Program-made: the position numbers and the translations under genes
Assembly: GCA_002414705.1 (NCBI GenBank)
Contig: DIAL01000069.1
Location: 43,065-48,133, forward strand
Direction: 5' to 3'
Length of the DNA stretch: 5,069 nucleotides
From: Flavobacteriaceae bacterium UBA5079
Lineage (GTDB): Bacteria; Bacteroidota; Bacteroidia; Flavobacteriales; Flavobacteriaceae
Notes under the pieces: model-generated
The model's input: only the letters and a program-made list of their open reading frames with translations
Database searches by the model: none
Told to the model about the DNA's origin: nothing
In this document: one piece after another, positions 1-5,069 of the stretch
Position numbering within the stretch: the stretch's first letter is position 1
Layout: every line of letters starts with the position of its first letter

Positions 1-2
1 GA

Positions 3-146
3 TTTTTAATTACAGCAAAATCCGTTTTTAGGTTTGGTGATTTAAAAGAAAGTAAACACCGAAAACTCACCGAATACATTTTAATTGGCACCCTAATGAG
101 CTTCGGAATTGCCATACTTACAGGTTTGATATTCCTTTTTTTTTAA
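3..146 (+). CDS. C-terminal fragment of a membrane protein, probably DUF3307 family
   Basis: This is the 3' end of a gene that begins before the window. The frame is open from the left edge and reads 47 residues to a TAA. It starts FLITAKSVFRFGDLKESK and ends in a hydrophobic stretch, roughly the last 22 residues (from YILIGT to the terminal FLFF), which should form a membrane helix at the extreme C-terminus. A KSxFRFGDL segment followed by RKxTEYxLIGTL and a closing transmembrane helix resembles the C-terminus of DUF3307 proteins. These are small multi-pass membrane proteins of unknown function, common in Flavobacteriia and often beside a SatD-like gene. The family assignment comes from recalled similarity over a short tail. 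The reading frame itself is convincing because the segment is amphipathic, then hydrophobic, and stops cleanly before an intergenic region. Confidence 0.6.
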   Translation, partial: FLITAKSVFRFGDLKESKHRKLTEYILIGTLMSFGIAILTGLIFLFF

Positions 147-242
147 CTACTCTTTCTCTAGCAAAATTATAACTATCTGTAAAATAGATAATTATATTGA
201 TTTAAAAACACTATCTTGAGAGGAAATATTAAAAAAAAAGTT

Positions 243-827
243 ATGAAAACAAAATTACTCTTAATTGCATTTTTAGCAATTTATAGCTTGAATGCACAAA
301 CAACCCATAATATAGATTGGGAAAGAAATGTGACTGTAGATTTAACCATAGAAGTTGGTGATATTGTAGTATGGACATGGACCGATCCATTTCCACATAC
401 GGTTGAAAATATGCCGGGAAATTCTGTCGAAAATTTTGATAGTGGAACACTAACTGGAATCGGGCTAACGTTTTCGCATACCTTTACAATAGAAGGCGAC
501 AACGATTACTTTTGTGGTATTCATGGAGCTGGAAGTATGTCTGGAACCATAACAGTAGATGCTACGGCAAGCATTAATGAGGAGGTTTTTAAAACCTTTA
601 CTATTTTACCAAATCCAGCAAAAAGTATCATTACAGTTAAAATACCAAATAACACTAATACTTTAGAAATTGAAGTACTTAATATTACAGGTAAGCGTGT
701 TTTATATAAATCATTAAACAGCACAGTAAATACAACTTTAAATTTAACAGCTTTACAAAGTGGCATGTATCTAGTTCGAGTAACATCTGGTAGAACATCA
801 CAAACCAAACGTTTAGTGAAATTGTAA
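243..827 (+). CDS. Secreted plastocyanin-like blue-copper protein with T9SS type A sorting domain
   Basis: The product is 194 aa. Residues 1-18 form a signal peptide (MKTKLLLIAFLAIYSLNA, cleavage before Q19). Residues about 25-107 form a cupredoxin domain: a GDIVVWTWTD strand leads to PHTV with H52, and YFCGIHGAGSM supplies C91, H94 and M99. The spacing C-x2-H-x4-M equals that of plastocyanin, so the type 1 copper site is complete. Residues about 117-194 are a T9SS type A C-terminal domain (ILPNPAKS, the IEVLNITGKRV strand, SGMYLVRV, closing KRLVKL), which directs export across the outer membrane and is normally cleaved, with release or surface attachment. The likely role is one-electron transfer or copper binding at the cell surface; the partner is unknown. 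The frame extends upstream to a TTG at 216, but ATG 243 is chosen because it gives a normal signal peptide and follows an A-rich tract typical of Bacteroidota starts. No clear promoter was found upstream. Confidence 0.9.
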   Translation: MKTKLLLIAFLAIYSLNAQTTHNIDWERNVTVDLTIEVGDIVVWTWTDPFPHTVENMPGNSVENFDSGTLTGIGLTFSHTFTIEGDNDYFCGIHGAGSMSGTITVDATASINEEVFKTFTILPNPAKSIITVKIPNNTNTLEIEVLNITGKRVLYKSLNSTVNTTLNLTALQSGMYLVRVTSGRTSQTKRLVKL

Positions 828-848
828 AAAAAAAACACGTAAAAATAA

Positions 849-884
849 AAATGCTCACAAAAGTTTAACTTATTGTGAGCATTT
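849..884. terminator. Bidirectional intrinsic terminator between convergent genes
   Basis: A perfect 12-bp stem pairs AAATGCTCACAA (849-860) with TTGTGAGCATTT (873-884). The 12-nt loop can fold further, with AAGT (861-864) pairing with ACTT (868-871) around a 3-nt loop and A872 bulged. On the plus strand the stem is followed by a T-rich run (TTTATTATT). On the minus strand it is followed by TTTTATTTTTACG and then nine T's. It lies between two facing stop codons, 21 nt from one and 20 nt from the other, so it can end both transcripts. Confidence 0.85.
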
Positions 885-904
885 ATTATTAAGTAAAAAG
901 CAAC

Positions 905-1756
905 TTATTGCTTAACAAAGCGTTTAGAAATAGTTTCTTTAGTATTAGAAATCCTTACTAAATAAACGCCAGTATTCCATTGACTTACATTTATAGATGT
1001 GTTTAAACTATTTAAATTTCCTTGATAAACACGAGATCCTAAAATATTGTAAACTTCTATTTTGGAGTAGTTATTTGCGGCAGGTAAACTAATATTCAAT
1101 TTAGATTTACTTGGATTTGGATAAATAGTGAAACCTAATTCTTTTTTAAAATCTGGACGACCTAATGTTGTTGAAGCAGTTATATTATCAACGCGTAAAG
1201 TAGCAGCAATTTCCTCTCCTTTCCAATTATCTATGGAAGAATGACTTAAAATACGCATAGTAGAAACAGCACTTAAAACGGCTGTAACAGAAGCAGGTCC
1301 TTGAACCACAGTAAAACCAGATGCATCAAGCGGTAACGCAATACTTGTCCAACCAGTTCCAGCCGCAAGAAAAACAGGATTTGTAGAAACCATTCGTGTA
1401 CCATTAGGTCCTTGAAAAGCTAAACGCAGATTTAAATCATTTGTTAAAGCTTGCGCATCAAATTGAATTTCCACAATACCTTCTGAAACAAAATCAGCAG
1501 ACCATTGTGAATTCGCATTAAAAAATACCATTCTACTAGCTGTACCTGAAGCTCCAGTAGAGGTATACTCTAAAAAATTATCATTCAATCCATTTGGTCC
1601 ACCAGTAGCAACATTAATTGGTGCGCCAGTTGAAGAACCAATAATCCAATTTTGAACAGTTCCATCTTCAAAATCATCTATTTGACCAGCCGATACTTGG
1701 GCATACGTCCAAAAAGACATCATTAAAAAAGGGATAATAAGTAGTTTTCTAATCAT
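905..1756 (-). CDS. Secreted beta-sandwich-like protein of unknown function with T9SS type A sorting domain
   Basis: The product is 283 aa. Residues 1-19 are a signal peptide (MIRKLLIIPFLMMSFWTYA, cleavage before Q20). Residues about 25-198 form one extracellular region that opens with QIDDFEDGTVQNW and alternates short hydrophobic strands with Gly/Asn/Ser-rich turns. The opening DDFEDG...W, the long strand VEIQFDAQ and the closing LRVDNI resemble carbohydrate-binding or laminin-G-like jelly-roll modules, but I cannot name a family and see no catalytic motif. Residues about 205-283 are a T9SS type A sorting domain (FTIYPNPSKSKL, IEVYNILGSRVY, TGVYLVRIS, KRFVKQ), so the protein should be exported to the cell surface or medium. 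A TTG at 1765 would extend the frame by three residues (ahead of M1), but ATG 1756 gives the better signal peptide. It lies 74 nt downstream of carB on the same strand, probably with its own promoter. A role in binding glycans or another surface ligand is inference only. Confidence 0.85.
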   Translation of the reverse strand: MIRKLLIIPFLMMSFWTYAQVSAGQIDDFEDGTVQNWIIGSSTGAPINVATGGPNGLNDNFLEYTSTGASGTASRMVFFNANSQWSADFVSEGIVEIQFDAQALTNDLNLRLAFQGPNGTRMVSTNPVFLAAGTGWTSIALPLDASGFTVVQGPASVTAVLSAVSTMRILSHSSIDNWKGEEIAATLRVDNITASTTLGRPDFKKELGFTIYPNPSKSKLNISLPAANNYSKIEVYNILGSRVYQGNLNSLNTSINVSQWNTGVYLVRISNTKETISKRFVKQ

Positions 1757-1773
1757 AACATGCAATTTTTATA

Positions 1774-1802
1774 TAAAAGTAATACTTTTCAAGTAATTAC
1801 AA
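1774..1802 (-). promoter_or_regulatory. Putative promoter of the second T9SS gene
   Basis: Read on the minus strand, TTG (1802-1800) is followed after 18 nt by TACTTTTA (1781-1774). This matches seven of eight positions, counting the free nn, of the Bacteroidota -7 box TAnnTTTG, and the spacing is close to the usual 19 or so. The box ends 17 nt before the ATG. The region is very AT-rich, so a chance match is possible. A 15-bp palindrome overlaps the -7 box. Confidence 0.35.
1775..1789. repeat. 15-bp palindrome (AAAAGTA-A-TACTTTT)
   Basis: Two 7-bp arms, AAAAGTA (1775-1781) and TACTTTT (1783-1789), form a perfect inverted repeat around a single central A. A one-base centre is too tight for an RNA hairpin with all arms paired, so a protein-binding dyad is more plausible than a terminator. 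It overlaps the putative -7 box of the gene starting at 1756 and ends 19 nt upstream of its ATG. AT-rich composition makes short palindromes fairly common, so operator function is only a suggestion. Confidence 0.4.
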
Positions 1803-1830
1803 TCAAAATAAAATCATAATAGTTTTATTC

Positions 1831-4683
1831 TTATTTACTTAAATACATTTTTCGTCTGGCATATAAGTTGTAAAATTCATCATCTTTTAAGCTATCAATA
1901 AATAAAATACTCTCACCAGTACTCTTCATTTCTGGTCCTAATTTCTTATTTACATTCGGAAACTTATCAAAAGAAAAAACAGGTTGCTTAATTGCATAAC
2001 CTTCTAGCTTAGGATTAAAGTTAAAATCGGTTACTTTCTTTTCACCTAACATCACTTTTGTTGCATAATTTACATATGGTTCACCATAAGCTTTGGCAAT
2101 AAAAGGGACAGTCCTGGATGCTCTTGGATTGGCTTCAATAATATAAACAACATCATCTTTAATTGCGAATTGAATATTAATTAAGCCTACCGTGTTAAGT
2201 GCTAAAGCAATTTTCTTGGTATGATCTTTTATTTGTTGAAGAACCAAATCACCTAAATTAAATGGAGGCAACACACCATTACTATCACCAGAGTGAATTC
2301 CACAAGGCTCAATATGCTCCATGATTCCTATTATGTAGATGTTCTCACCATCACAAATAGCATCCGCTTCTGCTTCAATGGCACCATCTAGATAATGATC
2401 TAATAGCAATTTATTGTCAGGCATTTGGCGCAGTAAATCTACTACATGCTCTTCCAATTCTTTTTTATTAATAACAATTTTCATGCCTTGACCTCCTAAA
2501 ACATAAGATGGCCTTACCAAAATTGGAAAATCTAAAACATCAGCAATTGCTAATGCTTCATCTGCATTTGTAGCCACGGCAAACTCTGGATACGGAATAT
2601 TATTTTCTTTTAAAATAGTTGAAAAACTCCCTCTATCTTCGGCTAAATCTAATGCTTTATATGTAGTTCCAATAATTTTAATACCGTAACGGTCTAATTT
2701 TTCAGCTAATTTTAAAGCAGTCTGTCCACCAAGTTGCACGATTACACCTTCTGGTTTTTCATGCTGAATAATATCATAAATATGTTCCCAAAAAACAGGC
2801 TCAAAATATAATTTATCTGCAATATCAAAATCTGTTGAAACCGTTTCAGGGTTACAGTTAATCATGATAGTTTCGTAACCACATTCAGAAGCTGCTAAAA
2901 CTCCATGAACACAGCAATAATCGAACTCAATTCCTTGACCAATTCTGTTTGGTCCAGAGCCAAGAACAATAATTTTCTTTTTATCGGAAACAACACTCTC
3001 ATTTGAAGGTGCTATTTCGCCATTGGCTAACTCTACTTCATTTTCAAAAGTAGAGTAATAGTATGGTGTTTGCGCTTTAAATTCGGCAGCACATGTATCT
3101 ACTAATTTGTAAACGCGTTTAATTTTAAATTCTTCACGTTTTGTATATACTTGACTTTCCAAACACTTTAGCATGTGTGCTATTTGTCTGTCACCATACC
3201 CTTTTTGTTTGGCTTCAAGCAGTAATTCACGATCTATGGTATCAATTGAAAATTTAGAAATCTCTTTTTCCAAATGATACAATTCTTCATATTGCTTTAA
3301 AAACCACATATCAATTTTTGTGATTTCATAAATACGACTCAAAGGAATACCCATTTGGATGGCATCATAAATAACAAAAACTCGATCCCAACTTGCAAAG
3401 GTTAACTTTTCTATAATTTGATCATAATCCTTATATCCTTTTCCATCCGCACCTAAACCGTTACGTTTAATTTCTAGGGATTGAGTAGCTTTGTGCAGCG
3501 CTTCTTGAAACGAACGACCAATAGCCATAACTTCACCAACGGCTTTCATTTGAAGTCCTAATGTACGATCAGAGCCTTCAAACTTATCAAAATTCCAACG
3601 TGGTATTTTCACCACAACATAATCTATAGTTGGTTCAAACAAAGCAGAAGTAGATCCTGTAATTTGGTTGGTTAATTCATCTAAATTATAACCAATTGCT
3701 AATTTTGAAGCCACTTTAGCAATAGGATAACCTGTTGCTTTACTCGCTAATGCTGATGAACGCGATACACGTGGATTAATTTCAATAGCAATAATATCTT
3801 CATTATTATCAGGACTTACAGCAAATTGCACATTACAACCACCTGCAAAATCGCCAATACTGCGCATCATGTGGATGGCCATGTCACGCATGCGTTGAAA
3901 TGTTTTATCGGACAGGGTCATAGCTGGAGCTACTGTAATAGAATCGCCTGTATGAATTCCCATAGGATCCATATTTTCAATGGTACAAATAATAACAACA
4001 TTGTCATTTTTATCGCGCAATAACTCTAATTCATATTCTTTCCAACCTAAAAGGGCTTTATCAATCATAACTTCATGAATTGGAGAAATTTCCAATCCAC
4101 GGGTTAGTAATTCATCAAAATCTTCTTCTTTATAAACAATAGAAGCTCCTGCTCCACCAAGCGTGTAAGATGCTCTAATAACTAGAGGGAATCCAAATTC
4201 TTGAGCAATTTCTTTACCCTTTAAATAGGACGTTGCAGTGGCTTGAGGTGCCATTGGAACACCAATTTTTAACATCAGTTCGCGAAATTTTTCACGGTCT
4301 TCTGTTATATTAATAGCTTCAATATCTACACCTATTAATTTTACATTAAAATCATCCCAAATACCTTTTTCATCTGCTTCTATCGCTAAATTCAAAGCTG
4401 TTTGTCCTCCCATAGTAGGAAGAACAGCATCAATTTGCGGATGCTCTTTTAATATTTTAACAATGGATTTTGTAGTTAAAGGCAATAGGTAAACATGATC
4501 CGCCATTGTAGGATCAGTCATAATGGTTGCTGGGTTAGAATTGATAAGTATGGTTTCAATTCCGTCTTCTCTTAAAGAGCGTAATGCTTGTGTTCCTGAA
4601 TAATCAAATTCGCAAGCTTGACCAATAACTATGGGACCTGAACCTATAAGCAGAACTGAATTTATGTTTTTGTTTTTAGGCAT
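1831..4683 (-). CDS. carB: Carbamoyl-phosphate synthase large subunit, short form without MGS regulatory domain
   Basis: CarB makes carbamoyl phosphate from bicarbonate, two ATP and ammonia supplied by the glutaminase subunit CarA; the product feeds pyrimidine and arginine synthesis in the cytoplasm. The product is 950 aa and has the internal duplication of the family. The first ATP-grasp half (about 1-400) has LLIGSGPIVIGQACEFDYSG, R130, R170, IHTGDSITVAP, Q286 and E301-I-N303-P-R305. A linker or oligomerisation region spans about 400-568. The second half (about 569-935) has VLGSGPNRIGQGIEFDYC, R684, R724, GIHSGDS, Q838 and E850-A-N852-P-R854. These align with the nucleotide- and metal-binding residues of E. 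coli CarB. The protein stops soon after LGPEMKSTGES, where E. coli CarB (1073 aa) continues into an MGS-like domain that binds UMP and ornithine, so that control is absent here. ATG 4683 is chosen over an in-frame TTG at 4701 because MPKNKNINSVLLIGSGP is a normal CarB start. carA is not nearby. Confidence 0.97.
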   Translation of the reverse strand: MPKNKNINSVLLIGSGPIVIGQACEFDYSGTQALRSLREDGIETILINSNPATIMTDPTMADHVYLLPLTTKSIVKILKEHPQIDAVLPTMGGQTALNLAIEADEKGIWDDFNVKLIGVDIEAINITEDREKFRELMLKIGVPMAPQATATSYLKGKEIAQEFGFPLVIRASYTLGGAGASIVYKEEDFDELLTRGLEISPIHEVMIDKALLGWKEYELELLRDKNDNVVIICTIENMDPMGIHTGDSITVAPAMTLSDKTFQRMRDMAIHMMRSIGDFAGGCNVQFAVSPDNNEDIIAIEINPRVSRSSALASKATGYPIAKVASKLAIGYNLDELTNQITGSTSALFEPTIDYVVVKIPRWNFDKFEGSDRTLGLQMKAVGEVMAIGRSFQEALHKATQSLEIKRNGLGADGKGYKDYDQIIEKLTFASWDRVFVIYDAIQMGIPLSRIYEITKIDMWFLKQYEELYHLEKEISKFSIDTIDRELLLEAKQKGYGDRQIAHMLKCLESQVYTKREEFKIKRVYKLVDTCAAEFKAQTPYYYSTFENEVELANGEIAPSNESVVSDKKKIIVLGSGPNRIGQGIEFDYCCVHGVLAASECGYETIMINCNPETVSTDFDIADKLYFEPVFWEHIYDIIQHEKPEGVIVQLGGQTALKLAEKLDRYGIKIIGTTYKALDLAEDRGSFSTILKENNIPYPEFAVATNADEALAIADVLDFPILVRPSYVLGGQGMKIVINKKELEEHVVDLLRQMPDNKLLLDHYLDGAIEAEADAICDGENIYIIGIMEHIEPCGIHSGDSNGVLPPFNLGDLVLQQIKDHTKKIALALNTVGLINIQFAIKDDVVYIIEANPRASRTVPFIAKAYGEPYVNYATKVMLGEKKVTDFNFNPKLEGYAIKQPVFSFDKFPNVNKKLGPEMKSTGESILFIDSLKDDEFYNLYARRKMYLSK

Positions 4684-4698
4684 TTTGAAATGTTTTTG

Positions 4699-4706
4699 CA
4701 AAAGTA
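4699..4706 (-). promoter_or_regulatory. Putative -7 promoter box of carB
   Basis: On the minus strand TACTTTTG (4706-4699) matches the Bacteroidota -7 consensus TAnnTTTG exactly. It ends 15 nt before the carB ATG, implying a very short leader. No TTG or TTTG lies at the usual distance upstream; that position falls in the T-run of the rpmH terminator. Activity is therefore plausible but unproven. Confidence 0.45.
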
Positions 4707-4721
4707 GTTAACGTTTGGGTA

Positions 4722-4754
4722 TAAAAAAAGGCGTTACCAATAAGGAACACCTTT
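4722..4754 (-). terminator. Intrinsic terminator of rpmH
   Basis: On the minus strand AAAGGTGTTCC (4754-4744) pairs with GGTAACGCCTTT (4738-4727), forming nine pairs, one bulged U and two more C-G pairs around a 5-nt loop. Seven T's (4729-4723) follow. The pair at 4749/4732 is a U-G wobble in the minus-strand RNA but a C-A mismatch in the plus-strand RNA, so the hairpin is oriented for transcription from rpmH. It starts 24 nt after the rpmH stop codon and ends 39 nt before carB. Confidence 0.8.
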
Positions 4755-4777
4755 ATATATTAACAATTGTTAATTCA

Positions 4778-4939
4778 TTATTTTTTATGTCTTAATTCAG
4801 AAGATACAGATATTTTCTTTCTTCCTTTAGCTCTTCTACGAGCAAGGACTTTTCTTCCATTAGCACTAGCCATTCTTTCTCTGAAACCATGCTTGTTTTT
4901 TCTTTTTCTTTTTGACGGCTGAAATGTTCTTTTACTCAT
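4778..4939 (-). CDS. rpmH: 50S ribosomal protein L34
   Basis: The product is a 53-aa, very basic protein of the large ribosomal subunit that binds 23S rRNA. The family signature is clear at the N-terminus (M-S-K then [16 protein letters not shown]), followed by [23 protein letters not shown], in which RM-(x)3-NGRKVL-x-RRR-x-KGR-x matches L34 throughout. The short tail [11 protein letters not shown] extends beyond the compact 44-47 aa forms of Proteobacteria; L34 of about 52-53 aa is, as I recall, usual in flavobacteria. The ATG at 4939 is the only sensible start. In many bacteria rpmH sits beside rnpA and dnaA. Here it lies upstream of carB on the same strand and is separated from it by a terminator, so it is probably transcribed alone from the strong upstream promoter. 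Confidence 0.97.
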   Translation of the reverse strand: MSKRTFQPSKRKRKNKHGFRERMASANGRKVLARRRAKGRKKISVSSELRHKK

Positions 4940-4981
4940 TACTTATATCTTTAAAGTCTTCTTAAAATATCTTTTTTCGTA

Positions 4982-5000
4982 TTTAGGTTCTATCCCTAAA
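4982..5000 (-). other. Small hairpin in the rpmH 5' leader
   Basis: In the minus-strand RNA, UUUAGG (5000-4995) pairs with CCUAAA (4987-4982) around a 7-nt loop, GAUAGAA. It lies just after the predicted transcription start and about 42 nt before the rpmH start codon. The stem is only 6 bp and lacks a U-run, so it is not a terminator. It may stabilise the 5' end or have no function. Confidence 0.35.
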
Positions 5001-5008
5001 ACTGCGTG

Positions 5009-5038
5009 CAAATATACAAAGCTTTTTAACTATTACAA
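5009..5038 (-). promoter_or_regulatory. rpmH promoter, Bacteroidota type
   Basis: On the minus strand, TTG (5038-5036), 19 nt of spacer and TATATTTG (5016-5009) match the primary-sigma promoter of Bacteroidota (TTG or TTTG at -33, TAnnTTTG at -7) exactly in both sequence and spacing. Transcription should begin a few bases downstream, near 5003, giving a leader of roughly 60 nt before the rpmH ATG. It is the best promoter in the window, as expected for a highly expressed ribosomal gene. Positions 5039-5069 hold only AT-rich sequence with no recognisable gene. Confidence 0.8.
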
Positions 5039-5069
5039 GAGGTAATTTAAATTATTTTTAATTGTTTTT

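Noticed and set aside
174..190. Inverted repeat TATCT-N7-AGATA upstream of the copper-protein gene
   Set aside because: The stem is only 5 bp, mostly A-T, with no following T-run; too weak to call a terminator or operator.
193..200. TATATTGA as a -7 box for the copper-protein gene
   Set aside because: It misses two conserved positions of TAnnTTTG and has no TTG at the right distance upstream.
216..242. TTG-initiated extension of the copper protein by nine residues
   Set aside because: The ATG at 243 gives a standard signal peptide directly, and the extension is just an A-rich untranslated stretch read in frame.
241..838. Three open frames on the minus strand (241-450, 281-502, 521-838)
   Set aside because: They lie antisense to the clearly real copper-protein gene, overlap one another and show no recognisable domain; they are shadow frames.
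1807..1829. AATAAAA / TTTTATT hairpin just after the carB stop codon
   Set aside because: The 7-bp stem is all A-T with a 9-nt loop and no T-run on the minus strand, so it is unlikely to terminate carB efficiently.
3826..4023. A 65-codon open frame on the plus strand inside carB
   Set aside because: It is antisense to a highly conserved part of carB and its His/Cys/Asn-rich translation mirrors carB codons; there is no independent coding support.

Overview
The window looks like a chromosomal segment from a member of the Bacteroidota, most likely family Flavobacteriaceae. The evidence is the very AT-rich base composition, two secreted proteins ending in type IX secretion (T9SS) type A sorting domains, Bacteroidota-type promoters (TTG ... 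TAnnTTTG) in place of E. coli-like -35/-10 boxes, A-rich start contexts without clear Shine-Dalgarno sites, and a short CarB. Genus cannot be fixed from this sequence.

Layout. The left edge (3-146, +) holds the last 47 codons of a membrane protein resembling the C-terminus of DUF3307 proteins. A complete gene follows (243-827, +) for a secreted blue-copper (plastocyanin-like) protein with all four copper ligands and a T9SS sorting domain. It converges on a second T9SS cargo gene (905-1756, -), a signal-peptide protein with a beta-sandwich-like body of unknown function. A strong hairpin (849-884) between the two stop codons can terminate both. Next on the minus strand are carB (1831-4683), the carbamoyl-phosphate synthase large subunit, and rpmH (4778-4939), ribosomal protein L34. 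rpmH has a textbook Bacteroidota promoter (5009-5038) and its own intrinsic terminator (4722-4754). A perfect TAnnTTTG box lies just after that terminator, in front of carB. The three minus-strand genes therefore look like separate transcription units, possibly with some read-through.

How they relate. carB and rpmH are housekeeping genes (pyrimidine/arginine precursor synthesis and translation). The two T9SS genes encode surface or secreted proteins and have no visible functional link to carB. carA is not in the window. No gap exceeds 300 bases, and there is no rRNA, tRNA, CRISPR array, insertion sequence or phage gene. I found no convincing undescribed system. The points most worth a second look are the CarB without its C-terminal regulatory domain, the copper protein exported by T9SS, and a palindrome over the putative promoter of the second T9SS gene.
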